Positions 1-11,672 of a DNA stretch of 64,000 nt are shown piece by piece. Position 1 is the first letter of the stretch; each line of letters opens with the position of its first letter. The notes under the pieces were generated by a model. That model ran no database searches. It had not been told where the DNA came from and was given only the letters and a program-made list of their open reading frames with translations. A program made the position numbers and the translations under genes. The DNA is from Drosophila persimilis (Eukaryota; Arthropoda; Insecta; Diptera; Drosophilidae): NCBI RefSeq assembly GCF_003286085.1, contig NW_020825294.1:558001-622000 (forward strand), written 5' to 3'.

Positions 1-1066
1 CCAATGACGGCAATCAAACGGCAAGAACAGAATGTTGAACTCTGGAATGTGGTTTGGAAGTCAAAGATGGACTGGCCACGGACCTGGGGGACGGGACCTA
101 ACCTAATAGGGAAATCTTTAGCTTACGGGATGCGTGTGGAGACTTATGCACCTGATTTAAAAAAAGTGGAAACATAGGTGGCTACCACACCCTTGCTGGC
201 AAAGGCGGCACGGCACGGCAGCTGTCTTTTGAAACTATAAACATCTTGCACAATGTACATACATACATATTCACAAGTACATATATACACTATACACACT
301 CGCACTCACACAGTGATGGTATTGCAGATGGCGACGGACGGCGTCCCGTTCGCATCGTGTGTAGTTTTTTCTCAGAAATGAGCAATGAATGAAATTTTAT
401 GTTTTCAGCTTATACTCACACGGATTTGCACGCATACGCGCGCATGTAAGAGAGAAAGTCTACACGACATGCGCGTTGCCAACGATGTGTATACAATTTG
501 TTTACTTTTTGCGCTACAATTAACAAATAAAACAATTTCACTTCCGACAAAATACGAAATAGTTTCAATACATTTGAGTGCACTACAGGTATATTCGATT
601 GATGCGGAACAGAGCTGGTTCTAGACCTAGTCCCGGCCTGACAACGTCTCCCCATTCAAATAAACAAAAAATGTGGCCAAAGGGCGCAGGGCACAACTGT
701 ATTTAAGCATATTAATGTGTATAAATGAGACAGCCCCAGCGTGAAGATTCCCGTCCCACATGCATACAGGAGAGAATTTACTTCGGCTTGCGGAGGCCAC
801 ACACATACACACACACACACAACACAGATTATGCACGTACAACTGCGTAAAAATGGCCGAAATAAGTTTCCGGAATGGAATACTTTTTCAAATTAGTCTT
901 ATTTTTGTCTTTTTGCATACACAGCACTACGCACACACACACACGAACGTACGCAGAAACTCTGGCACGCAATTTCATTTCTTCGCACACACGCGCTTCT
1001 TTACAACTACTTTTTTGTTGGGAAAATGGTTTATGCTAGCTGATTTTACATAAATGGTACACTTAC
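1..1066 (-). other. intronic sequence of a divergent minus-strand gene (no coding sequence seen)
   Basis: If the donor GTAAGT at 1066-1061 (minus strand) is real, this stretch is the start of the first intron of a gene whose body lies left of the window. I see only CA-type microsatellites (near 285-310, 798-822 and 932-946) and A/T-rich unique DNA. No open frame here has a recognisable domain. Confidence 0.4.
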
Positions 1067-1146
1067 GTTGTTTTTGGCCCTTGTAATGCACTTTGTCGCC
1101 TTTTTAACAAATTTTTTGTTGTTGGCCCTTGTACTCAGTGTGACCG
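1067..1146 (-). promoter_or_regulatory. core promoter and noncoding first exon of a divergent gene
   Basis: On the minus strand, CGGTCACACTG lies at 1146-1136. This is the Drosophila core-promoter Motif 1 bound by M1BP and typical of housekeeping genes. About 70 bases downstream is a good donor, AAC|GTAAGTG, at 1067/1066, with no ATG in between, so a short noncoding first exon is likely. Upstream on this strand (1161-1240) are repeated GGTATAT elements resembling Ohler Motif 6. The CDCA3-like gene starts about 500 bp away in the opposite direction, so the two probably share a divergent promoter region. The transcription start itself is inferred. Confidence 0.5.
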
Positions 1147-1160
1147 CGGACTTATCGTTA

Positions 1161-1493
1161 AGATATACCGATATACCGTCCGACCCTCAGAAATATACCA
1201 AAATACACCGGCTCATTAAAAAAATATACCGTAAATATACTGACGAATTCAAGTTCTATAAAACTTGTTCCTCGTTTTTGATATTCCGTGGAATATTACT
1301 TGCTAGATAGAATATTTAGCCATGCCCACATAATTTTACACGCTTAACTAACCTATTTTCTACTTGACTCGCCTATTCTAAATACTTGCTGCTATTGGAT
1401 TTCTACGTACCGTTGAAAATGAAATTTAATATATTGATAACATTGACAAAATATACCATTATATACCGATATACCGTAAATATACTGACGATT
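1161..1493. repeat. duplicated GGTATAT-rich promoter block
   Basis: Two blocks, 1161-1245 and 1447-1493, share runs such as ATATACCGATATACCG and GTAAATATACTGACGA. The elements look like Ohler Motif 6 (GGTATATTT) copies between two divergent transcription units. A further loose cluster occurs at 3810-3856. Confidence 0.5.
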
Positions 1494-1656
1494 TAATAAT
1501 CGACTAATATAATTTAATAACGCGTTAGGTAATTTTGTGTTATTTGATGTGTGGCAACCTTCAAGGGACGCCATTTCAAAACAAATGCGCGGCAGCGAAC
1601 TATTTTCACTGATAAATTGAGTGCCGAGCGAAAGAAATACAAAATATTCAGAGATC

Positions 1657-2874
1657 ATGGGAGCCAAGGCATCAAAAATTGAGGGCGAATACTTGCCAGA
1701 TACGCCAACATTGAATAAACTTCGTTTAGCCAGTTTCAAAGCCGAAAAAGTTGAAATGACAACGCCAAATAAAGAAAACAACGCATTGCTCGACCCACGC
1801 TCGCCCAATGGCTGCCGCACGCCTCTAAATGTGAGTTAAAACTGCATGTTCAATCAAGCGATTCTTAAAACTAACTATATTCGGTTGCAGTTCCTACAGT
1901 CAGAGCCGCAGGCACAGACTTTGCGGGCAGCGGACCCCCCCTCGGCACCGACCGAAAATGCCTTTTCGCAGCTGCGCAAGCGTCTGCTGAGGGGATTCTC
2001 GCTGAACGATCCCCGTTCGCCACAGTTGAATCGCACACCGCTCATACTAGATGAAGTGCGATCCCTGAACCTGGATGACACATTTGCTGATCTCTTTGTG
2101 GATACACGTGCTCCGGCCCGACGAATAGCCGAGACGCCAGCAGCAAACATCATCGAATCGCCATATCAGAGTCTATCATCGCCGTCTGCCGAAACGGGTG
2201 ATGTATCCTGCGACAGCTTTGGCACGCCCCCGACACACCACAACAACAGCTCGCTGGAAATCGTCTCCCTGCCGTATGATGAAGAAGAGACGATGCCCTG
2301 CACGGCGGAGCTGCCAGCGACGCCTGCAGCAGTGCAGAGGCACTACGATCCACGTTCGCCTAGCATTGGAGTCGAGCGCACGCCGATCATCTTCTGCGAC
2401 GACGAAGAGGAAGAGGCACGCGAGACAGAGATGCTGGAACAGATCTTGGAAACCCTCACTCTCAATCTCAGTGCGGAGAGCAGCATGGCCTCGTTTGCCA
2501 GCGCCGGAACGGACACGAATCTAGAGGAGCCGCCAAAGCCAGACAGCTCGGAGAAGCAGCCGACGAACAAGCATCTAGACCGAGTGCGTCTGGGCAATAA
2601 GCGACGTGTGGCTCCCCGTAAGCCGGCACGCGCCTCCAAGACCAAGATCTACATGGACAAAGAGTCGTCGCCCTCCGTTGCAAGTACACCGAAGACCACA
2701 CCAAATGCCACACCGAAGCGTACACCACTGAGCTGTGTCAAGAATCGGGCTCATTTGCGCTCTCGCTCCGTGGAAAGGGAGCTGCGCAAGTCGCAATTGC
2801 CGCTGCATAGCTTCGATGATCAGCTGAATCCCACAGAGTATCGTTTCAATGGGTCCATTGGCACCATGTACTAA
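1657..2874 (+). CDS. CDCA3/Tome-1-like cell-cycle protein, two exons
   Basis: Exons are 1657-1830 and 1891-2874. They are joined across a 60-bp phase-0 intron with donor GTGAGT, a CTAAC branch site near 1871 and acceptor TTGCAG, giving 385 residues. The protein carries a KEN box (39-41, PNKENN), which in Tome-1/CDCA3 directs APC/C degradation. It has three copies of a DPRSP-x4-5-RTP motif at about 46, 98 and 211; this repeat is the hallmark of vertebrate CDCA3. There are many SP/TP sites, and a KRTPLS segment near 336 resembles the CDCA3 C-terminus. The first residues, MGAKASK, fit N-myristoylation. The ATG at 1657 was chosen because an in-frame extension to 1621 would begin with GTG. By family it should act in timing of mitotic entry. 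Vertebrate CDCA3 is shorter (about 268 residues), and most of the rest is low-complexity. Assignment rests on motifs, not overall similarity. Confidence 0.85.
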
Positions 2875-2975
2875 TCCTATTTAGTAGTTCCAGCCTGCCT
2901 TATGCCCAGCCATGAGCTGCCAAATCATTATATCTTTTATTCACACATATCCAACCCATACTCATTTCATTTTTA

Positions 2976-2981
2976 AATAAA
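2976..2981 (+). terminator. polyadenylation signal of the CDCA3-like gene
   Basis: AATAAA lies about 100 bases after the stop codon at 2872-2874, inside a short A/T-rich 3' UTR. Confidence 0.75.
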
Positions 2982-3119
2982 ACATTTTATTTCTGTGCTT
3001 TTAAATAATTTTTTCAACTATATGATTATTAGATTATAATGCGAGGAAAAGCCTGCATTTACTGCTGTAGCTAATTTTTCCGTCGAAGTAAAAAAAGAAA
3101 AAAAAAGAATTTCACATCT

Positions 3120-3191
3120 CTCCCCGACGGGGAATTGAACCCCGGTCTCCCGCGTGACAGGCGGGGATACTGACCACTATACTATCGAGGA
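3120..3191 (-). tRNA. tRNA-Asp (GTC)
   Basis: The minus strand folds into a 72-nt cloverleaf. The acceptor stem TCCTCGA pairs with TCGGGGA (one T-G pair) and the discriminator base is G. The anticodon loop CCTGTCACG has anticodon GTC, and the T arm GGGGTTCAATTCCCC is intact. Downstream on the minus strand are runs of seven and nine T (3096-3090 and 3106-3098) serving as pol III terminators. No intron. Confidence 0.97.
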
Positions 3192-3301
3192 TGTTAATCG
3201 ATGTCTGTCAAAACACCAATTTGTAGGCAGATACATTCGTCTCATTGCAAAGCTTGCTTACGAGAAAACGAAATGAAATCGAAAAATATCTGAGTGACAA
3301 A

Positions 3302-3332
3302 GACCGAGGTTCAATTCCCGTCGGGGAGAGAT
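3302..3332 (+). pseudogene. inverted 3'-end fragment of tRNA-Asp
   Basis: The stretch GACCGAGGTTCAATTCCC followed by GTCGGGGAGAGAT repeats the T arm, acceptor strand and about five bases of 3' flank of the intact tRNA-Asp at 3116-3147, in inverted orientation. It has one substitution and one deleted C. There is no 5' half, anticodon arm or A box, so it cannot be a functional tRNA. Confidence 0.8.
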
Positions 3333-5630
3333 TTTAAATATTTCCTATTTTTCCTACTGTTTTTTTAATTTTTGTTTTTATACAATAAAACGGATCTGAA
3401 AAAAATATATGTCTTACTGATGCATTAAATTGAATTTAATTTAAATTATTTAAATGATCAGGTCAGTCGTTCAAACAGCTGACGCAGTCCGATTTGGTTA
3501 TCGGAACGATGGCAAGTAATAAATGCACATAACAGCACAGTGTGCATGTAACAGCACAGATTGTGCGCGTAACAGAACATCTGGGTAACGACAGCTGTTT
3601 CCCGCCACATTTAATTCAAAATGTTAGTGCAACTAATTAATTGTTTGACCATTAGCAATTTAATTTTCGATATGCATGCTGTTTCTCACAGCTCGTCAGA
3701 CATGTTAAAGACACATGTGTTGCTTGATAAACGTAACGGATCAAAACATAGTTTTGCAGAGAATGAAGAAAAAAAAAATAATATAATTTCACGAAGAGCC
3801 GACTTTAGTGTGGTATATTTTTAAAATGAGACGGTAGATTTCGGTATATTTCGGCATTTAAGGGGCGCACTATTTGAAAGAACAGCCGCAGACCCAATAT
3901 GGCAAATTTAATAGATAAGAGCTTACTCAGAAGATTGATTTTGGGCATAATTTACGGTTTTCATCACACTTATAGACCTTATGCTTATAGAAGAATCTTA
4001 TAAAGGCTCTCTACCGTTATAGGAAAAAATACGTATCGGGATCGAGATATACATATATATAAATAAACATGTTAAGCTAAGAGAAAGTCATTATCAATTA
4101 CGTTCCAAAGCAGCTTGGAAAACAGAATTATAACATATGTATTTAAAGGAAATAGGATATACAAATGTCCCATCCTTACAGCAGATACCTGTTGACCAGC
4201 AACAGTGAGCTAACACGTTTTATGTTTTGACTTTGTTCTTTGAAACCTTATTGTGGAGCAAATTCTATAAAAGGGGGTACTAAAAAACTAGCCAATCTAG
4301 TAGAAAATTAATGTATCAATCCGATAAAATTCTGTGTTTAGGTATGGAAGTCCTAGCTAGCTAGTAATATCGAATCGAATATCAAAATCGAGGAATATGG
4401 TTTCCAACCTTCCATCATTGACGGAGAATGATTAACCCACTGTAGACCAAGGAACATTTTAATATTCCACAGAATATAATGACAATTGCATCATTATAGG
4501 GCAGTGCAGGTGAAAGATATAGTAGTTTTTTTAAGTAAAGAGAAAGCATAAGATGGTTCTACGAAAACAGCATATAAACACTATTATTTTCCGCCATTTA
4601 CCTCAAGTCGTTGAACTGTTTAAAAAGAGGGGGCTTAAAGTGCATAAATTACTATTATTATTATTTATAGTAAACAAATCAAAAGTACGTAGAAAGAAAG
4701 TAGTGCCGCATAAGGAAAGATAAATTAGCATTTATTTGCCGCTTGTTCGAAACAGAACAGTGTATGCATGAGCGTGTGAGGTGAGCGTGTGTTTTTGTTG
4801 CTGTGAAAGAATAATTCAATAATTGAATAAATAATTCAAGCCAAGTCGTTCACCAGTGTAATTAAATAGTGTATATACATATACTAGCACACACTACACT
4901 CATATGTATGTTTGCAAAATTAACCAATTCGTAAATTATAAATAAACAAATACATAAGCATCGCCGGCAAAAACAGAGAGAGCGTGTCATTGATCGAGAG
5001 TGAGAGAGAGCGTGTTGGTTGATAAAAACTGCGTTGCAATTGGAACTAACATGATACTAATTTAAAAATTCAAAAATTATCCACTAGTGGTTTTCTTTAA
5101 TGTGTTTTGGTTTGAATTTAATTTGTTGTGTCCAAAATTAATGTTTTTGTAGCCAAACGCCCTTAACATGCGCCGACTCAAGTAGTCAAGAGAGAGAGAG
5201 AGAGAGCGAGAGCGCAAGAAAGCGGAACGAATGAAACTTTGGAACAGTTGATGATGAAAAGATTCAATGAACCAAAGTCTGTTAAAATTATAAACTGTTA
5301 AACTTGTAAGAACCAGATTTTTTATGGGGCTCAAATTAATAACTTCGTTAGTACCAGATATCAAATAACATTTCATTCATCTATTGCGCTGTTATGTTAA
5401 GTGTTAACATGCGACGCTCTAGCAATGTTGTTTGTAAACGACTGCAAGGTGTGTTGGCACAGCGAGGTGGGAGAAATGCTCTCGCTCCCTGGCTATTAGC
5501 AAAACATTATTCAAGTTAACGCGATTCGAGACGAGCATAAATATTATTTTTTATTTAATTTTAAAAAACGTATTAATTCCATTTAGCAGAAAACCTAAAA
5601 GTTCAAGATTTTCGCACGAAGAGAGCGCTG
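3333..5630. other. intergenic, no gene seen
   Basis: This is A/T-rich unique sequence between the tRNA-Asp locus and the giant gene. It holds three imperfect tandem copies of a TAACAGCACAG-type unit (about 3527-3600), GGTATAT elements near 3810-3856, and GA-rich runs near 4975-5010 and 5190-5215 that could bind GAGA factor upstream of the semaphorin promoter. None of the open frames here has codon structure or a recognisable domain. Confidence 0.5.
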
Positions 5631-5639
5631 TTAAATACC

Positions 5640-7817
5640 ACCGTTCCGCTTTCTCGCGCTCTCTCGCAATCTCTCTCTCTCTCTCTGTTGTTTGTAACCA
5701 AAAGCCAAAAGTCGCCGGCCCAAAGACAAGAAAACCGTTAGTTTTCTCACGGCCGTCGCGGACATCGAAATACCGGAATTTTGTCTTGACTTGGCCGATA
5801 TACGTATATATATATATTATTTATATATATGTATATATTTGTCCAACATCCCTAGGAAAAGAGCGCGAATAACCGTTTGAATCGTCGAGGCAGGTTCGTT
5901 GCGCCCGCTCCAAACATTAGCGGCCGTGGGGGGTTTCTTTTATCCCGTTTATTTCTCGGTGGTCGGGAGTCCTGCCAGAGATTTGGTGCCCAAATCTGTT
6001 GTCTTATTACGCCCAGGCAGCAGTACCTATAAACAAATAAAATCAAATAGTTTTGTGGCGAGAGACTCGTGGGAGCTGAATGATGTGTGCCGTGTTTTTT
6101 GTGTGTGACAATAATAAAGCCTCAAATTGACCGTCGAGAGGAGGGAGGCAAACAATCGCAGTGGCAAAGGCAAAACTAAAAAACGAAAAAGTGTGCCTAA
6201 AAACTAAAAAAACCAAAAAGGTTTAAGTCGCAGAACCATCAAAAAAAGTACAAAGCCAACAACAAATGCAGAATTTCGGCAATTTTTCCCAGATATTTTT
6301 CATTGATTTTTCGCCTGGCGCGCACTCCTCCTGCCAACTAGAGAGAGAGAGAGAGAGCGCGCGAGTGGGATGGTGGGGGAGGGAAAGCAAGAGAAGGAGA
6401 CAAAGAGATGGAGATGGAGAGAGCAAGAACATGCCGCTTTTGTGTTCTGTTCTGCGTTCGCTCTCCCACCACTCTTCTCTCTCATGCTCTTCATCTGCTG
6501 GTGCTTATCCTTTTTTATATTTTGTTTATTTTGCGTTCTCTATTTTGTTGATTGCGCTTTGTGCTACCCATTCGTTTCGCTGCATTTCATTCTCGTGGCG
6601 TTTCAAATTGGCCACCAACGAGAGAGCCAGCCAGCTGCCTCCATATGTAAATGTCTCTCTCTCACTCTCTCTCCGGATCTCTCAGTCCATCCCACCCTGC
6701 AGAATGTGTTTTTGAGCCATGCCTTATGCTCGTCCATTCGCATTCTCTATCGCGCCGTCTCTCTCTGCAGTCGTTGTCCTTCGTCCTCGTTGCAGAGTGC
6801 GCGTTGCCAACCGAAAAAAGTGCCGTTGTCATAATAAAACGGGAAAAATGGGAGTCGCGAGCAATACAAGAAAGGCTGCTGCGGCTTAGACCAAACGAAT
6901 ACAAGAAATCACAGCTCAACTAAATCCTAATCAAATGTGTGTTTCCCCATTCAGATTCCTTACAGTGTGCTCCGCCATCTTCTGCCATGGAAATTGTGCA
7001 CTAGAATAGCAACAAAGAAAAGAAAAGAAAAGAACAACTTAAAGAAAACTTCCTCGCGTCGTGTTTGAGTCCCGTTAACAGTTAACACAGTGGAACTTTC
7101 TCGCGTTGGTGCCGATCACCGATCCTTGATCTTTGATATCCGATCCGCGTTAATCTAACCGTTTGTCTGTCTATCAATAATCGCGCGTGAGTGTATTTCT
7201 CATTCTCTGTGTCTCTGTGTGTGTGCGTGTGTTTGTGTCTGTGTATTTTTGTGTGTTTCTGCCTCCCCCCTGTACATATGTACAATACTTGTCGTCGTCG
7301 TCGTCATCGTAATTGTAATCATCATCGTCAATCGTTGTTGTTGTTTGCCGCTGTTGCCGTTATCCTATTACGCACACCAACCGACGGCACCACCCTACGC
7401 CGCCGCCTTTGCCTAAATTAATAATTATAAGAAATCTGTGTTCTTCGGTGTTGTCTCGTGTCAGTGTCTATCATTTGTTTAAGTACGACAAGCGGTCCGC
7501 GAAAAGTAAATGCCTCAACGACACCATTCACCAGTCGCAGTCGCAGTCGCAGTCGCAATCGCAATCGATGTCCAAAACGCAATCGCTATGGCCAATGCTC
7601 CATTGTGTGTGTGCTAATCGATATACATACTATATATACATATATATACGAGTATATGCTACAACAACATCTACAAACACCAGCTAAACCCCAAAATATC
7701 ATACGACAAAAGCAACAGCTGTCCCGGGAACTGGAAGGATCATAAACACACTGAAAAAGGTCAATTTATTGAATACGTAACTTTGGGAGCCACTTTGCTG
7801 GACGCTAGATGGAAAAG
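5640..7817 (+). other. Sema1a: noncoding first exon of Sema1a (5' end uncertain)
   Basis: The 3' boundary is firm in form: GGAAAAG|GTGAGTTT, a near-consensus donor at 7817/7818. The exon is rich in CT, GT and CAG-type simple sequence, typical of long leaders of Drosophila neuronal genes, and has many short upstream ORFs but no frame with protein character. The transcription start is inferred to lie near 5.6-5.8 kb, after the (TC)n tract at 5668-5687. I see no TATA box or clear initiator. Linking this exon to the coding exon at 28141 relies on strand, order and the lack of any other host. It could contain further introns or alternative starts. Confidence 0.5.
7532..7566 (+). repeat. CAGTCG/CAATCG hexamer repeat
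   Basis: Six tandem hexamers (CAGTCG four times, then CAATCG) in the presumed Sema1a 5' UTR. Confidence 0.85.
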
Positions 7818-9065
7818 GTGAGTTTTTGCTTATCTATAGAAGACTTCTGAATAGTAATATTTTAACCGACTAAGAGCCTGAAGGATTTTCTTGATAGGCA
7901 TATCAATTATCTATACTCTAAGAACTGGGAGGGGCCACCATTATTGAGATGCTTTTGCTTGGGTTCTCCTATAAAATGCATAGGTTAATTTGCCAGGACA
8001 ATGACAGGCATCTGCAGAATGCAGGAGACACATACGGATATTGGAATTTCAAATGTGACGTTTCGTTTGGGTTCCGTTTCTGGCTGTCTGACTATCAACG
8101 CTTACGGATTGTGGAAATGCACAGAGCAAAGGCGATACCGAAAAGGCAGACAATCTTTATTTAGCGCACGTTTTGTCCTTTCGGACAGAGAGAAGGAACT
8201 AAAAGTAGACGACACACACGACTGCCACAGCGCAGAATAAACTCGGAGACTACTCATTAGGACGTACCGAAAATGGGATAAATGCACTTCGCCTTTGCAG
8301 AGACAGAGACAGAGACAGACCCACCACACAGCAGGAGATACGAGCGACAGGCGGCAGGCGGCAGAGCCCACAGAACAGAGAGGGAGAGAGAGAGAGAGAC
8401 CCACAATTTCCATTTGAATTGTAAACAGAACATGTTGTTACCCGCACAGTGGAACAGATAATTACGACAGCCACGACAGACAAAAGCGGGCCTGGATAGG
8501 GTGTTCAAGATAGGGCTTCAGACAAAACCGCATGCCACAGCGTAATCGTCAAAGAAGCAAGAAATACTCGCTTCTAGCAGAGCTATTTGAGATTGGAGAT
8601 TCCAGAAGAGGAAAGACCCTCTAATATTTAGATTGTTATCCCCATAAATGATCAATGTTCGATGCACATTGACACGCCCAAAACGGACCCAGTCCAGACC
8701 CCTGGATCGTATTCCGTTTTCTATTTTATGTCTGAATTAGTTAACCGATTTCCCAGCTGAAGTCGTTTTCCCTCGTTTGTTGATATTATCGCTGCTTGAA
8801 ACATTTCCAATCTCCAAATTGTTTCGGTTGTCATCGTTTTTGAGGGTTTAATCTTTCAAGCGCAGGGATTTTCCATGGATTACCTTAATGGAATATTCTT
8901 CTCTATGTGTGTTTAGATTTTCGGTTAATTTGATGTTCTAATTGGGAATCCAAAACTCACTTATCGTCTTCTACGATTATAAATTGTTCCATAGAATAAT
9001 GCTTATGATGCCAGTGTGCATTTCGTTGGGTTGGGCTGGGGGCTCTGTCTGTGGTTGCCCCTGCT

Positions 9066-9091
9066 CCATTTCCATTTCCATTTCCATTTCT
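9066..9091 (+). repeat. (CCATTT)n microsatellite
   Basis: Four tandem CCATTT hexamers. A related GCCAAA repeat lies at 9294-9310. Confidence 0.8.
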
Positions 9092-9552
9092 ACTTTCCAC
9101 TTTCCTATCCACGTATCTAAGCTCAGTATCTAAGTATAACCAAAGAAGCCCGTATGTTTTGTATTATGTTACACAAATATTTAAGCTGCCTTAAGTAGAT
9201 ACAACGAAACGCGTTTAAGATATACAAATATAGAAAGAAAAGAGCCAAAGGAAAAGCCCTGGGTGGGTGGCTGGCTGGCATCCACAGCCAGAGCCAAAGC
9301 CAAAGCCAAAGTCGTGCCAAAAGTTATCACTACCCAAGATATGGCACATGAGGACAGACAAACACTACCATTCCTACGGGTATGAGTATGTAGAGCGATT
9401 GACTGCCAAAGCAACCGCTTCTGTGCTGCCACCCAACAAAAAAAGAGACATAAAAAAGCTAAATAATGAAATTTTAAGTATAATTTGATTATTGTTTGAA
9501 TATAATTAGTAGAAACGAAAATAATCTATGCGTTTATTCATCGATTCATAAG

Positions 9553-9607
9553 AGAGTCCGTTCGCTTAAGGGAAATTTGAACAGCGAATCGATGCCATTC
9601 GGAACAG
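9553..9607 (-). repeat. dispersed repeat family copy 1
   Basis: The minus strand reads CTGTTCCGAATGGC...AAATTTCCC-TTAAGCGAACGGAC. It matches copies at 11027, 15925, 19171-19498 and 34268, which share a CTGTTCCA...TTTCCCATAAGCGAATGGACAC core. Confidence 0.6.
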
Positions 9608-11026
9608 GGTGTATCTACCCTCTAGATACATTCTCAGGGAATGTTGAGTAGATCTATTTCCTTAAAACTTGTATGTTTGATGGATATAGAAGAGATTACG
9701 ATTTATAAACAATCTGCAAACTGTAGAGAAAACTCTAAAATAGCTATAGCCAACGAGTCCACCTCTGACGACGACTGGCTATGTGCTTTTCCTCCTTTTT
9801 TTTTTGCTGGTCTCCTTAACTGGTTCTTAGTTTTTCCTCTTTTTTTTCCTTCGTCGTTGCTTTTCGTTTGTTTGTTTCTTTTGCTGTGTTTGCCATTTGT
9901 ATATGGTTTGTCTGCTATCGGTTTTTTTTTTTCACTTCTTTGCTTTTCTTTATTTTATCCATTGATACGCATATCGTTTGCAATTTGCTGCCCCCACAGC
10001 ACCCCCACCCACACCCCCACCCCCACTTTACAAATTCAATTCAATTTCTACGATTTCATCTCGGTCGGACAGCCAGAAAAAGAAAAACAACAAACTTTGC
10101 AACTGTGGGAGACTTTTCCACGAGCTTTTCCTAGCGTCCTCCTGCCATCATCCTCTCATGCTTATGCTAATAAATTTCAATAAATTCATGACTTATTTTT
10201 ACGGCCTATATCTCGCGCCGTTTGCCGTATCTTCCATTTTGCTAGAAGTGCAGTTAAGGCTACTGTTACCAGGATTTATGGCTGGAGGAGTCTAAAGGAT
10301 TTTCCTTGATTTAAATATGGAATGGGATTACTATCTTTTCCATATTCAGAAACAGCAGAAATAGCAGATCAGCAAAAAACATTAAATTTCCATTAATCTG
10401 TCGGAAAACATGGGAAAATCGAAGGCTTTCTTTTAATAACTGCCTTTAAGGGAAGGTTTAGGGGTTTCATTTTCCTCACTTGGTGCCATTTCTCTGCAAG
10501 TATTTCTTGGCCACAAAACTGTTTGTATTAGGCATTGGATACACCCTTACCTGACACTTTGCTGGTCCTTCAAAGCCCAGAAAAACACGGAGTATTCATT
10601 AAATAAATTAGTGGAGGAATTTCTCCAAAAGTTTTTGTTTTTTTTGAGGAGCCTTGTGGGGGGGAGGGGTTCATTTATTTGATTATAATCATTTTTACTT
10701 GTCAGGTCAGCAGCAAAGCGGGGAAAGAACCTTTTTTTCGGCTGAACAACAAAAAGGAAAACGCACGTTAATAAATAAAAGCGAAAAACAAACAACAGCA
10801 AAAGCGAATAGGCGAAAATGAAATATTCGAAATATTCGTCGTCGCCTGGCGTGTTGACCAAATTAGGGCCGTGCCAAGTGGCTGAGTAACCAAAAGAAAA
10901 AAAACAAAAAAAAATGATTGATTTAATGACACTATCGTTTGGGGCACACCTCTCACTGGGATTTGGGGAGTGGGATTTGCCCAATAAAATTACAGAAAAC
11001 CTTGACTTGGGCCACAGTCCTCAGAC

Positions 11027-11070
11027 GTTGATTCGCTGTTTGAAGTTCCCATAAGCGAACAATTTCACTG
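11027..11070 (+). repeat. dispersed repeat family copy 2
   Basis: GACGTTGATTCGCTG..TTCCCATAAGCGAACA shares the core and the adjacent GACGCTTTGATTAGCTG-type segment of the 19.2-kb array. Confidence 0.55.
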
Positions 11071-11650
11071 ATTTAAAATTGTACAATTTATTTGGCTAGG
11101 CTTTAGGAAATTGACTCAAGGCAATCAGTAAATCAAACTAAATAAATACATTAAATATGTTAATTTTTATGCGGAATAAACATAAAAAGACAAACCCTAT
11201 ATTAATCCCCGTTTTTATGTTAAATGAACTGAGAGATATAAACAAAAACCAATCGAAAGTTGTTCTTTAGACGGGCATTAAAATTGATTTATTTTTATTT
11301 CACAAAATATATTAAATTCCGCGTTTAAATTGCGTTGAAAATGGGCGTTGTGTTCCCCTTTGAACTGGCACAATAAAATGGCAATTAAAATGTCCACTTA
11401 ATCTAAAATCACTCGCAAACTAAAGCCATTGACTGTGTAATTAAAATATTAATTAAATTATAATTAAAGTTATTTTTTTTTTTCTGCCAAAGAGGTTTTC
11501 CCTTGACGCTGCGCTAATCCCTTGGCTCCCATTTTTTTTGTCCCTCTTTCAATTGCGAAAAGTGTGGAAAAGTTAATTGCACAAGAGAGTAAATAACAAA
11601 AGCAGGGCTTTATGGCTTAAAATGAAACTGTTGGCAGACCGGACCGGACC

Positions 11651-11672
11651 TATCCCTATCCCTATCCCTATG
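11651..11672 (+). repeat. (CCTAT)n minisatellite
   Basis: Short run of CCTATC units, about 3.5 copies. Confidence 0.75.

Noticed and set aside
1392..1820. 142-codon minus-strand frame over the CDCA3-like first exon
   Set aside because: Antisense shadow of the real exon. No domain.
9641..10183. 180-codon open frame on the plus strand
   Set aside because: Phe/Leu-rich from T-rich tracts in intron 1. Not a membrane protein family I recognise.
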